Assembly: GCF_001687365.1 (NCBI RefSeq)
Contig: NZ_LGLV01000021.1
Location: 51,217-115,216 of the forward strand
DNA: 64,000 bases
Direction: 5' to 3'
DNA from: Pararhizobium polonicum
GTDB lineage: Bacteria > Pseudomonadota > Alphaproteobacteria > Rhizobiales > Rhizobiaceae
Under the pieces are notes generated by a model, which had not been told where the DNA came from, searched no databases, and saw nothing but the letters and a program-made list of their open reading frames with translations. Of this stretch, positions 42,650 through 51,139 are shown in pieces; position 1 is the stretch's first letter, and every line of letters begins with the position of its first letter. The translations under genes and the position numbers were made by a program.

Positions 42650-43132
42650 ATGAGCCGCCTTGACAGTTTTATTTCCCGGATGCAATCGCAGCGCGAAATC
42701 ATCAATCATGTGAAAGACAATGCGATGATTGCGCCCGATGGCGTGATCCTGGAGATCGGGCTGGGCAACGGGCGGACCTACGATCATATCCGCGAGTCCT
42801 TTCCGAACAACCGCATCATCGTCTTCGATCGCGCCGTCGGCTCGCATCCGGCCTCGACGCCGCCGGAGAAGGATCTCGTTCTCGGAGACATCAAGGATAC
42901 GATCCAGCAGTTTGCCGGCACGAATGTCGCCTTGGCGCATGCCGATATCGGCACGGCCTATGCTGAAAAGGATGCGAGAACGCTGACCTGGCTGCCGCAG
43001 TCGGTGGCTGCCGCGCTTGCACCCGGCGGCATTGCCGTCAGCGGCCTGCCGCTCGACAATCCGGAACTCGAGCCGCTGCCGCTGCCCGTTGGCGTCGAGC
43101 CGGGGCGCTATTACTTCTACCGCAAACGCTGA
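42650..43132 (+). CDS. Small class I SAM-dependent methyltransferase
   Basis: 160 residues. Motif I is ILEIGLGNGRTYDHI, followed by IIVFDRAVGSHP (acidic strand-2 end), LAHADIGTAY and VAAALAPGGIAVSG. The single domain has no extra regions. It is transcribed away from the DUF3095 gene, with 220 bases between, and converges with the FkbM gene. The substrate is unknown. The surrounding glycan genes suggest a small-molecule or sugar acceptor, but this is weak. Confidence 0.82.
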   Translation: MSRLDSFISRMQSQREIINHVKDNAMIAPDGVILEIGLGNGRTYDHIRESFPNNRIIVFDRAVGSHPASTPPEKDLVLGDIKDTIQQFAGTNVALAHADIGTAYAEKDARTLTWLPQSVAAALAPGGIAVSGLPLDNPELEPLPLPVGVEPGRYYFYRKR

Positions 43133-43145
43133 GCGACCGCGCCCG

Positions 43146-43163
43146 CGCCCGGCTTGCCGGGCG
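43146..43163. terminator. Hairpin between convergent methyltransferase genes, candidate bidirectional terminator
   Basis: CGCCCGGC-TT-GCCGGGCG is an 8-base perfect stem in the 40-base gap between two converging genes (stops at 43132 and 43173). T-runs are short on both sides, so strength is uncertain. Confidence 0.5.
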
Positions 43164-43172
43164 GGTGGCGTG

Positions 43173-44036
43173 TCAGGGCAAAAGCAGGACGTCGAACTGT
43201 TGCTGTTCGATCGGCAAGGCGGTGACTTTCATCTCCACCTGCCGGTCCTCAAAGAAGACGATGCAGTCCTCATAGAAGCCTGCCAGATAATCGACGAAAG
43301 CTTTCGATCCCGCCGGTCCGTAGAAGATCGGTGAGAACTCCATGTAGAACGGCACGCGGCGCTGAAGAAGCGGCTGCATGGAGCGAGCCGCAACCGGCTC
43401 GTAGCCCTCGATGTCCATCCAGATCAGCCCAATGTCTTCCGCAGCTACCCCGGCTTCGGCAAGAAGGGTGGCGACGGACTTCACGGGAACCTTGATCTCG
43501 ATATCCCGGTCGCTCTGGCGCAGGGCGCTGCTCTTGCCGTGATTGTCCTGGTGCAGGAAGAAATCGAGCGTGCCTTCGCTTTCGCCGGCGGCGCTGTTGA
43601 TCGCGGTAATCCGCTCGCTGAGGTTATTCTGGTCGATATTGGTGCGCAGCAGCTGAAAATTGCGCGGGTCCGGCTCCACCGTGACGATATGGCGGAAGGC
43701 CTGGCTGAGCGCAAAATAGAGGGTCTGGGTGCCGATATTGCCGCCGAGTTCGAGAAGAACCTTGTCCTCCTGCAGCAGCGTTCTTTGCCGCAAAACGGTC
43801 AGCAGCCTGTCGACATGATCCCGTTCGAAATGGCCTTTGCGGTAAATCTTGCGGCCGATGTAGTCATGCGGCGAAAAGGTCATCAGATGGTCGCCGCAAT
43901 CGGCGGTCATGGACAGAACCTTCGGGCTGATGGCACTGACGAGAATCTCCCGGCCGGTGCGGGTGCCGAGCGCGCGCCTTGCGACGCGATTGCGCCATTT
44001 GCGCAGCCGGCGTTTCCAGGATTTCATCGCAAACAT
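43173..44036 (-). CDS. FkbM-family methyltransferase
   Basis: 287 residues from ATG 44036 with AGGAG upstream; the ATG at 44027 is an alternative, and the longer frame to 44240 has no support. The family pattern is clear: LLELGGNIGTQTLYFALSQA (SAM site), IVTVEPDPRNFQLLRTNI, and LIWMDIEGYEPVAARSM (FkbM signature). The basic N-terminus (KSWKRRLRKWRNRVARR) may hold it near the membrane. FkbM enzymes O-methylate sugars and polyketides, which fits a surface-glycan locus. Confidence 0.88.
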   Translation of the reverse strand: MFAMKSWKRRLRKWRNRVARRALGTRTGREILVSAISPKVLSMTADCGDHLMTFSPHDYIGRKIYRKGHFERDHVDRLLTVLRQRTLLQEDKVLLELGGNIGTQTLYFALSQAFRHIVTVEPDPRNFQLLRTNIDQNNLSERITAINSAAGESEGTLDFFLHQDNHGKSSALRQSDRDIEIKVPVKSVATLLAEAGVAAEDIGLIWMDIEGYEPVAARSMQPLLQRRVPFYMEFSPIFYGPAGSKAFVDYLAGFYEDCIVFFEDRQVEMKVTALPIEQQQFDVLLLP

Positions 44037-44249
44037 GCCTTCGCCGTCTCCTGTCTGTCGTAACGTTCCTTCAACACGAGATTGACCGGAAAATGAAGGC
44101 GTTTCTGCGAAAACGCCGCCCGGTGCCGGAGAAACCGCATCGTTCCCTTGATGGTCTTCGCGTGCAGCCAACCGGTTTTCCCCGTTCGATGCCGGTATAG
44201 GGCAAGTGCAGGCGCATATCGAATTGGTGCGTTGCCGCATCGAACGTGC

Positions 44250-44277
44250 TTGACAAAATTTTCAGGTCATGAAAATT
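44250..44277 (+). promoter_or_regulatory. Promoter with overlapping operator-like inverted repeat upstream of the second SorC gene
   Basis: A TTGACA hexamer (44250-44255) is followed at once by AATTTTCA-GGTCA-TGAAAATT (44257-44277), a perfect 8+8 inverted repeat with a 5-base spacer. The repeat would cover the region from -35 to -10. It shares the TTTCA/TGAAA half-site with the palindrome at 678-691 before the other SorC-linked operon. Autoregulation by the SorC protein is inferred. Confidence 0.55.
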
Positions 44278-44336
44278 CTTTCAATAATCGATAAAAATAT
44301 CATGCAGTGAAAAAAATAGCAGGGACGGGTGGAGAC

Positions 44337-45302
44337 ATGGTTCTGGGCGCAGGTTCTCTTCGGGACGACGAGTCGAGCATGGCGACCCGTGCGGCATGGC
44401 TGCACTACGCCGGCGGGCTCACCCAGTCCGAAGTTGCCAAGCGCCTCGGCCTTTCCTCTCTCAAGGCGCATCGTCTGATCACCAAGGCCAACCAGGACGG
44501 CCTGGTGAAGGTCTATATCGATGGCGAAGTGTCCGAATGCGTCGAGCTCGAGCAGAAGCTGTCGGCGCGCTACGGCCTCGACTATTGCGAGGTGGTGCCG
44601 GATTTCGATCCGGAGGACCTGCCGCTGAAGGCGCTGGGCATTTCGGGCGCGCAGTTTCTCAAGCGCGAAATCGAGAAGGAGGGCACGCTGTTGATCGGTA
44701 TGGGGCATGGACGCACGCTGGCGGCCTGCGTCGATTACCTGCCGCGCACGACCAACAACGACGTGCGCTTTGTCTCGCTGCTCGGCGGCCTGACGCGCCG
44801 GTTTTCGGCCAATCCGCATGACGTGATCCACCGGCTGGCCGAGCGCACCGGGGCCGAGGCCTATGTCATGCCCGTGCCCTTCTTCGCCAATACGGTCGAG
44901 GATCGCGACGTGCTGTTCAACCAGCGTGGTGTGCGGGAAATCTTCGATCTGGCCAGCAGCGCCGATCTGCTGCTTGTCGGCATCGGAACCGTCGAGCGCG
45001 AGGCGTCGCTGGTGGCCACCGGCATGATCGAGAAGAGCGAGCTGGAGGAGATCAAGCGCGGTGGCGGCGCCGGCGAATTGCTCGGTCATTTCTTCGATGA
45101 CAGGGGCCAGCCGATCGAGACGTCGTTGTCGAACCGCACGTTTACGCTGAGCCGCGAAGATCTGAAAAACCGCCGCACGGTCGCCGTTGCCGGCGGCAAG
45201 GTGAAGGCCCGCGCCATCCGTGCCGTGCTGGAAAGCCGCTTCCTGAGCGGCCTGATCACGGACGAGAAGACGGCGCGCACACTGATGGAGGATGCTGCCT
45301 GA
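44337..45302 (+). CDS. SorC/DeoR-family sugar-responsive transcriptional regulator
   Basis: 321 residues from ATG 44337, directly after GGGTGGAGAC; a GTG at 44307 would add ten residues. The helix-turn-helix lies at about residues 26-50 (LTQSEVAKRLGLSSLKAHRL). The SorC effector domain follows, with GTLLIGMGHGRTLAACVDYL, LLVGIGTVEREASL and a C-terminal VAVAGGKVKARAIRAVL. It precedes the 12-gene catabolic operon on the same strand. It is a paralogue of the regulator at 4501-5517. Confidence 0.9.
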   Translation: MVLGAGSLRDDESSMATRAAWLHYAGGLTQSEVAKRLGLSSLKAHRLITKANQDGLVKVYIDGEVSECVELEQKLSARYGLDYCEVVPDFDPEDLPLKALGISGAQFLKREIEKEGTLLIGMGHGRTLAACVDYLPRTTNNDVRFVSLLGGLTRRFSANPHDVIHRLAERTGAEAYVMPVPFFANTVEDRDVLFNQRGVREIFDLASSADLLLVGIGTVEREASLVATGMIEKSELEEIKRGGGAGELLGHFFDDRGQPIETSLSNRTFTLSREDLKNRRTVAVAGGKVKARAIRAVLESRFLSGLITDEKTARTLMEDAA

Positions 45303-45456
45303 GAACGCGCCGTTCCGGCATGTGAGACTGACGGCGGAGACGTGACCTGGGAGAGGTTTCGTCGATGTCTTTGCGCAGCGCAGGCATCCTGCCCGGTCAT
45401 GGCCGCAGGGTGTGCGTTGCGGTCTGGAGGAGATACCGGTCGGGTAAGCCGGTACG

Positions 45457-45472
45457 GCTCAATGGATTGAGC
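45457..45472. promoter_or_regulatory. Short inverted repeat upstream of the third importer operon
   Basis: GCTCAAT-GG-ATTGAGC is a perfect 7+7 inverted repeat, 30 bases before the binding-protein start and followed by ATGTTTTG. It could be an operator for the SorC regulator or a leader hairpin. A second imperfect pairing, TACCGG/CCGGTA, lies just upstream. Confidence 0.35.
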
Positions 45473-45502
45473 ATGTTTTGCCCGTGAAGGAGGAGAAGAC
45501 CA

Positions 45503-46939
45503 ATGCATGAGAAAGAAAAAGACCTCATCAGTGCATTCCTGCGCGGAGAGGTGGACCGCCGCGGAATGCTGAAAGGCCTTGGCGCCATGGGGATCACAGC
45601 CGGTACTGCCGGCACGCTGCTCAACATGATGTCCACCAGGGCGCTCGCTGCCGATTTCGACTGGAAGAAACATTCCGGCAAATCGCTGAAGCTGCTGTTG
45701 AACAAGCATCCCTATGCCGATGCGATGATTGCCAACCTGCAGTCCTTCAAGGATCTGACGGGTATCGACGTCAAGTATGATGTGTTCCCCGAAGACGTCT
45801 ATTTCGACAAGGTGACGGCAGCCCTGTCGTCCGGCTCGACCGAATATGATGCGTTCATGACCGGTGCCTACATGACGTGGACCTATGGTCCGGCCGGCTG
45901 GATCACCGATCTGAAGGAATGGATCAACGATCCGGAAAAAACCAACCCCAATTATGCCTGGGACGACTTCCTCCCCGGCGTGAAGAATTCCTGCGCCTGG
46001 AACGGCCAGCCCGGCGGCGCGCTGGGCTCCGACGATGCCAAGCAATGGTGCATTCCGTGGGCGTTCGAACAGAACAACATCACCTACAACAAGGCGATGT
46101 TCGACAAGGCCGGCGTTTCCGTTCCGAAGAACCTCGATGACATGATCCAGGTCGCTGCCAAGCTGCAGAAGGATGTCGGCGGCATCTACGGCATCGGCGT
46201 TCGCGGTTCGCGCTCCTGGGCGACGATCCATCCGGGCTTCCTGTCGGCCTATTCGAACTTCAACGAAAAGGACCTGAACGTCACCGACGGCAAGCTGTCG
46301 GCGGCGATGGGCACGGCGGGCTCCAAGGCCTTCCACGCCAAGTGGGTGGAGATGATCCAGCAAAGCGGCCCGAAGGACTGGTCGACCTATACCTGGTATC
46401 AGGTCGGCACCGATCTCGGCGCCGGCGCATCGGCGATGATCTTCGATGCCGATTGCCTGGGCTATTTCATGAACGGCGGCGACAACAAGATGGCCGGTCA
46501 GCTGTCCTATGCCGCCTTCACCGCCAACCCGGATGCAACGGCCTCGACGCCGAACATCTGGATCTGGTCGCTCGCCATGTCCAATTTCTCCAAGGACAAG
46601 GATGCCACCTGGTACTTCCTGCAATGGGCTTCCGGCCCGGAACACGCGATCTTCGGCGCCACCAAGATGGATTTCGTCGATCCGGTCCGCCAGTCGGTCT
46701 GGAAGGATGAAGCCTTCCGCACCAAGCTCGACAAATATCCGGGCTATGTCGACATGTTCGATGCTTCGGCTGCCGGCGCATCGATCAAGTTCACGCCGCA
46801 GCCGCTGTTCTTCGACGTCACCACCGAATGGGCGGCGACGCTGCAGAAGATGGTCGCCAAGGAAGTGCCCGTCGACGAAGGTCTCGACCAGCTGGTCGAG
46901 AGCATCGATCGCCAGCTGAAGGAAGCTGGTCTGGGCTGA
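45503..46939 (+). CDS. Periplasmic sugar/polyol-binding protein of a CUT1 ABC importer
   Basis: 478 residues with AAGGAGGAG upstream. The N-terminus is unusual: about 18 polar residues (EKEKDLISAFLRGEVD) precede RRGMLKGLGAMGITAGTAG, a twin-arginine-like signal, so Tat export is likely. The mature part shows the SBP_bac_1 pattern: FPEDVYFDKVTAALSSGS, IPWAFEQNNITYNKAMF and WYFLQWASGPEHAIFG. Its partners are two permeases and two ATPases. The kinase and aldolase genes downstream suggest a polyol or sugar acid as ligand. Confidence 0.9.
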   Translation: MHEKEKDLISAFLRGEVDRRGMLKGLGAMGITAGTAGTLLNMMSTRALAADFDWKKHSGKSLKLLLNKHPYADAMIANLQSFKDLTGIDVKYDVFPEDVYFDKVTAALSSGSTEYDAFMTGAYMTWTYGPAGWITDLKEWINDPEKTNPNYAWDDFLPGVKNSCAWNGQPGGALGSDDAKQWCIPWAFEQNNITYNKAMFDKAGVSVPKNLDDMIQVAAKLQKDVGGIYGIGVRGSRSWATIHPGFLSAYSNFNEKDLNVTDGKLSAAMGTAGSKAFHAKWVEMIQQSGPKDWSTYTWYQVGTDLGAGASAMIFDADCLGYFMNGGDNKMAGQLSYAAFTANPDATASTPNIWIWSLAMSNFSKDKDATWYFLQWASGPEHAIFGATKMDFVDPVRQSVWKDEAFRTKLDKYPGYVDMFDASAAGASIKFTPQPLFFDVTTEWAATLQKMVAKEVPVDEGLDQLVESIDRQLKEAGLG

Positions 46940-46956
46940 TCTGCCTCCCAAGCAGT

Positions 46957-46982
46957 GCCCGGCGCTTGAGAGAGCGCCGGGC
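46957..46982 (+). promoter_or_regulatory. Intercistronic hairpin after the binding-protein gene
   Basis: GCCCGGCGCT-TGAGAG-AGCGCCGGGC forms a 10-base perfect stem, 17 bases after the stop codon, with no T-run. It has the same position and type as the element at 1882-1912. It probably protects the binding-protein message or partly terminates transcription before the permease genes. Confidence 0.65.
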
Positions 46983-47103
46983 AACCCGCCCACCGGCTGA
47001 ATGCCGCCTTGAGACAACCTGAGATGCCGATGGACCGGCGCTTGAGCTTTGTGGCTTGTGCCCCCCGCGTGGTTTCTTCAAAAGACAAAGAACGGAGCTC
47101 GAC

Positions 47104-48027
47104 ATGGCTTCAACTGCAACCCTCCGCAAGCCGGCTTCAGGTTTCCGCATCAGCAGAAAGGTTCTGCCCTATGTGCTCAGCCTGCCGGCGCTGCTCGTCT
47201 GCATCGGCATCCTGATCCCTTTTTTCACGGCGGTGATCTATTCCTTCCAGCGCTACCGGCTCAGCCAGCCCTGGGCGCGGCAGTTCAACTGGGGTGAGAA
47301 CTATCTCAATTTCTTCACCGATCCGGCCTTCTGGAACACGCTGAAAGTGTCGCTGCTCTATGCCGGCATCACCGTGACGCTGGAGCTGCTGCTGGGTCTC
47401 GGTATCGCGCTGCTTTTGCAGCGGCGCTCGACGGTCAACAACTTCATCTCGATCATGTTGCTTTTGCCGCTGATGATCGCGCCGGCGCTGGCCGCGTTGA
47501 TGTGGAAGCTGATGACCAATCCGAGCTTCGGTATTCTCAGCTATCTGGCAAGCCTGATCGGGTTGCATGATTTCCGCTGGGCATCGTCCCCGAGCACGGC
47601 GCTGCTCACCGTCGTCCTCGTCGATATCTGGGTCTACACGCCCTTCATCATGATCCTGCTTTTGGCCGGCCTGCGCTCGCTGCCGACCCAGCCGTTCGAA
47701 GCGGCAGCGCTCGATGGCGTGCCGAGAACCTTCGTGTTCTTCCGCATCACCCTGCCGATGCTGACGCCCTATATCCTGACGGCGACGCTGTTCCGGCTGC
47801 TCGACAGTATCCAGCAGTTCGATATCATCTACGCGATGACGCAAGGGGGCCCGGGCAATACGCTGACGGTGTTTCAGGTGGAAGCCTATCTCAACTTCTT
47901 CCAGTCGACCAATGTCGGGCGCTCCGCTGCGCTGATGGTCATCCTCTGGGCGATCACCTACTTCCTGTCGAACATCTTCATCAAGAACTGGCTGCGGCTG
48001 CGCGAACGCGCCCGCGGCGAAGCGTGA
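47104..48027 (+). CDS. CUT1 sugar ABC transporter permease (MalF/UgpA type)
   Basis: 307 residues from ATG 47104 (CGGAG six bases upstream). Six membrane helices are likely. The EAA loop is PFEAAALDGVPRTFVFFRIT, and FDIIYAMTQGGPGNTLTVFQ is the MalF-half signature. It is the first membrane subunit of the third importer and forms a heterodimer with the next gene. Confidence 0.92.
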   Translation: MASTATLRKPASGFRISRKVLPYVLSLPALLVCIGILIPFFTAVIYSFQRYRLSQPWARQFNWGENYLNFFTDPAFWNTLKVSLLYAGITVTLELLLGLGIALLLQRRSTVNNFISIMLLLPLMIAPALAALMWKLMTNPSFGILSYLASLIGLHDFRWASSPSTALLTVVLVDIWVYTPFIMILLLAGLRSLPTQPFEAAALDGVPRTFVFFRITLPMLTPYILTATLFRLLDSIQQFDIIYAMTQGGPGNTLTVFQVEAYLNFFQSTNVGRSAALMVILWAITYFLSNIFIKNWLRLRERARGEA

Positions 48028-48038
48028 GGCGAAGAACC

Positions 48039-48896
48039 ATGGAAACCACATCCACGCTTGAAAAGACGCTGCGGCTGATTGCGCTGACGATCGTCGTCAT
48101 CTTCTTCATGTTCCCGATCTTCTGGATCTTCCTGATGTCGTTCCAGACCAACGAGACGATCCTGACGATCCCGCCTTCGGTGATCTTCACGCCAACGCTG
48201 TCCAATTATGCGGCGCTGATCACCGGCAAGCTGACCTCGGCGGCCGGTACGCTCGATATCGCCTTCATGCGCAATCTCATGAACTCGGTCTTCCTGTCGG
48301 TGACATCGGTGGCGGTTGCGCTGGTTCTCGGCGTGCCGGCGGCCTACGCCTTTGCCCGCCACAAGTTCAAGGGCTCCGAAGACATCGCGTTCACGCTCCT
48401 GTCCTTCCGGTTTGCGCCGCCGCTGCTCGTTCTCCTGCCGCTGACGCAGTATTTTCAGTGGCTGGGTCTTGCCGATACCTATTTCGGCCTGATCTGGGTC
48501 TACCAGCTGATCTGCCTGCCGCTCATCCTCTGGATCGTGCGCGGCTATTTCGAGGATATTTCGGCCGATGTCGAATATGCCTATCGCATCGCCGGTCATT
48601 CCTGGTTTGCCACCTTCCGCAAGATCGCCCTGCCGCTGGCGGGACCTGGGATTGCGGCTGCGGGGCTGCTGGCCTTCATCTTCGCGTGGAACAACTTCGT
48701 TTTCGCGCTGGTGCTGGCCTCGGCCGACAAGCAGCCGGTGACGGTGGGCGCGCTTGCCTTCGTCACCTCGTCCGGCATCCAGTACGGCCAGATCGCCTCG
48801 GCGATCGTGCTCTCGGTGACGCCGACGCTTGCACTTGCACTCTACGCCCAGCGCTACCTCGTCGAAGGCCTGTCGCTCGGCGCGGTGAAGGGATAA
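48039..48896 (+). CDS. CUT1 sugar ABC transporter permease (MalG/UgpE type)
   Basis: 285 residues from ATG 48039, 11 bases after the first permease. Six membrane helices are likely. The ATPase-contact loop is DVEYAYRIAGHSWFATFRKI, in which the usual EAA-x3-DGA reads EYA-x3-AGH, a visible divergence. LAFIFAWNNFVFALVLASAD is typical of the MalG half. It is followed after three bases by the first ATPase gene. Confidence 0.9.
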   Translation: METTSTLEKTLRLIALTIVVIFFMFPIFWIFLMSFQTNETILTIPPSVIFTPTLSNYAALITGKLTSAAGTLDIAFMRNLMNSVFLSVTSVAVALVLGVPAAYAFARHKFKGSEDIAFTLLSFRFAPPLLVLLPLTQYFQWLGLADTYFGLIWVYQLICLPLILWIVRGYFEDISADVEYAYRIAGHSWFATFRKIALPLAGPGIAAAGLLAFIFAWNNFVFALVLASADKQPVTVGALAFVTSSGIQYGQIASAIVLSVTPTLALALYAQRYLVEGLSLGAVKG

Positions 48897-48899
48897 ATC

Positions 48900-50018
48900 A
48901 TGACGACGCTTCAGCTTAAAAATATCGTCAAACGCTACAAGACCAACACGGTTCTCGACAACCTGTCGCTGGATGTGGCCGATGGCGAAACCCTGGTGCT
49001 GTTTGGTCCGTCCGGTGCGGGAAAGACCGTCCTGCTTCGGCTCGTTGCCGGTGTGATCGATCCGGAGGAGGGCCAGATCCTGATCGGCGGCGAGGATGTC
49101 GCAGATATCGATGCGGAGCATCGCGGCATCGGCATGGCCTTCCAGAATTTCGCCCTGTTTCCGCATATGAGCGCCTTCGACAATATCGCCAGCCCGCTGA
49201 CGGCAACCAAGGCGACGAAGGATGCGATCTCGGCCGGTGTCCTCAAGGTCGCAAAGCTCCTGAAGATCGACCATGTGCTGACGCATCACCCGAAGGCCCT
49301 GTCGAACGGCCAGAAACAGCGCACGGCGCTTGCCCGCGCGCTTGCCGGATCGCCGCCGCTTCTGCTGCTCGATGATCCGCTGCGCAATGTCGATGCCAAG
49401 TTGCGTTTCGAGATGCGTCTGGAACTGCCGCGCCTCCTGGCCGCGCAGGGTGCAACGGTCGTCTATGTGACGCAGGACTACAAGGAAGCAATGGCGCTTG
49501 GCGACCGGATCGCTGTCATGTCGCAGGGGCGGATCCGCCAGATCGGCACGCCGGAGGATATCTACAATGCACCGGCGGATATCGAGATCGCCCGGCTGTT
49601 CGGTGATCCCACCATCAACCTTCTGGATGTAACGCCGCAGTCTGGGCCGGACGGGGCCTATGTGGAGCTTTCAAACGTCAAGGTGACGCTTCCCGGCATG
49701 CCGGCAAGTGTTCTTGGAAAGGCGTGCGTGATCGGGCTCAGGCCCGAAGCGATCGTCTTTACCGAGGCCGCGGCGCCCGGCGCCATTCCGGTGACCGTCG
49801 AGGCGGAAACGCCGCTTAACGAGAAGACGGTGACGCTGGTGCTGACCGCGCGCGGCCGGGAAATTCTAGTGTCGCGCCCGGCGGGAACCCCCGGCCCAAT
49901 ATCCGGCCCAGCCCATATCGCTGTCAGCGGCCAGACGGCCTTCCTGTTCGACAAGGAGAGTGGCGGGCTGATCCGGTCCGCTGCCACGCCGATGACACGC
50001 AATGGAGAAGCGGCATGA
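48900..50018 (+). CDS. CUT1 ABC transporter ATP-binding protein with a non-consensus catalytic site
   Basis: 372 residues, MalK/UgpC-like with a C-terminal TOBE region. Walker A GPSGAGKT (36-43) and Q-loop Gln82 are intact. The signature is LSNGQKQR. Walker B ends in Asp-Asp (LLLLDDPLRNVD; the catalytic Glu is Asp159). The H-loop His is Gln192 (YVTQDYKEAM). It should bind ATP but hydrolyse it poorly. The next gene encodes a second ATPase with a different set of changes, so the working unit is probably a heterodimer with unequal sites. Two-ATPase importers of this kind are known for rhizobial glycerol uptake (GlpS/GlpT). Confidence 0.9.
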   Translation: MTTLQLKNIVKRYKTNTVLDNLSLDVADGETLVLFGPSGAGKTVLLRLVAGVIDPEEGQILIGGEDVADIDAEHRGIGMAFQNFALFPHMSAFDNIASPLTATKATKDAISAGVLKVAKLLKIDHVLTHHPKALSNGQKQRTALARALAGSPPLLLLDDPLRNVDAKLRFEMRLELPRLLAAQGATVVYVTQDYKEAMALGDRIAVMSQGRIRQIGTPEDIYNAPADIEIARLFGDPTINLLDVTPQSGPDGAYVELSNVKVTLPGMPASVLGKACVIGLRPEAIVFTEAAAPGAIPVTVEAETPLNEKTVTLVLTARGREILVSRPAGTPGPISGPAHIAVSGQTAFLFDKESGGLIRSAATPMTRNGEAA

Positions 50019-51139
50019 GCGAGACAGCGCTTTTTATCAACGGCGTCGATAAGTTCTATGGCCCGATCGACTACGGCGTCCACGCCGTCAAGCAGCTCAC
50101 CATGGATGTGAAGAAGGGCGAGATCATCGCGCTTCTCGGCTCGTCCGGCTGCGGCAAGACCTCGACGCTGCGCATGGTCGCGGGCTTCGAGGCCGTATCG
50201 CGCGGCACGATTGCGCTGAAGGGCAGGGAGGTGCAGACCTTTGCGCCGGTCAAGCGCAATGTCGCCATGGCGTTCGAGGGCTATTCGCTCTATCCGCCGC
50301 TGACGGTGCGCGAAAACATTGCTTTTGCGCTGAAAGCCTCCAAGCTCGCCCAGAGCGTCGTTGATCAAAAGGTGGCCGATATCGCCAAGCTTCTGGAGAT
50401 CGAGGATATCATGGGCCGCTATCCGAGCTCGATCTCCGGCGGCCAGCAGCAGCGCGCCTCGCTCGGACGCGCTCTGATCCGCGATGCGGACCTGCATCTG
50501 CTCGATGAGCCAATGGGGCAGCTGGAGCCGCAGTTGCGGGCGCTGTTGCGCGGCCGCATCAAGCATTTCATCAAGGAGCGCGGGCTGACCGCCATCCTCG
50601 TCACCCACGACCAGACGGAAGCAAACGCATTGGCCGACCGCATCGCCGTCATGGAAGGCGGCGTGTTGCAGCAATTCGATACGCCGCAGATGATCAAGGA
50701 ACGTCCGGCCAACCTGTTCACCGGCACCTTCGTCGGCGAGCCGCCGATGAACGTATTTTCGGCCGGAATCTCCGGGACCGACGATACGGTGTCCTTCGGG
50801 CTGAACGAGGGCGTGAAGCTCGACTACAAGGCTTCGGATTTCTCGCATGCGGTGCGGGCCGAACTGATGAAGCGCAGCAAGGTCATGCTCGGTATCCGGC
50901 CCTATGCCGTTCGCCGCAGCGAGGGTGGTGTCGGCGCAAAGGTTGCGGTCAACCAGTGGCTCGGCGACCAGACGCATATCGCCGCCGATTTTGCCGGTGG
51001 GACGATGGTGCTGGTCGAACATGACCGGACCAATCTGGCGATTGGCGAGACCGTCGCCATCCGGCTCGATCCGGGTAGCCTGCATGTCTTTGACGGCGAC
51101 AGCGGCAAGGCGATCAGCCACGGGCAGGAGCTGGCCTGA
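50015..51139 (+). CDS. CUT1 ABC transporter ATP-binding protein, partner of the preceding ATPase
   Basis: 374 residues overlapping the first ATPase gene by four bases (ATGA). Walker A GSSGCGKT (42-49), signature ISGGQQQR, Walker B HLLDEP with Glu165 and H-loop LVTHDQTEA with His198 are all consensus. Two positions differ: the Q-loop Gln is Glu88 (MAFEGYSLYPP), and the D-loop reads GQLEPQLR instead of SNLDAKLR. In a heterodimer its intact Walker B and His complement the defects of the first subunit. The C-terminal TOBE domain is present (LGIRPYAVRR, VFDGDSGKAI). Confidence 0.9.
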   Translation: MSETALFINGVDKFYGPIDYGVHAVKQLTMDVKKGEIIALLGSSGCGKTSTLRMVAGFEAVSRGTIALKGREVQTFAPVKRNVAMAFEGYSLYPPLTVRENIAFALKASKLAQSVVDQKVADIAKLLEIEDIMGRYPSSISGGQQQRASLGRALIRDADLHLLDEPMGQLEPQLRALLRGRIKHFIKERGLTAILVTHDQTEANALADRIAVMEGGVLQQFDTPQMIKERPANLFTGTFVGEPPMNVFSAGISGTDDTVSFGLNEGVKLDYKASDFSHAVRAELMKRSKVMLGIRPYAVRRSEGGVGAKVAVNQWLGDQTHIAADFAGGTMVLVEHDRTNLAIGETVAIRLDPGSLHVFDGDSGKAISHGQELA

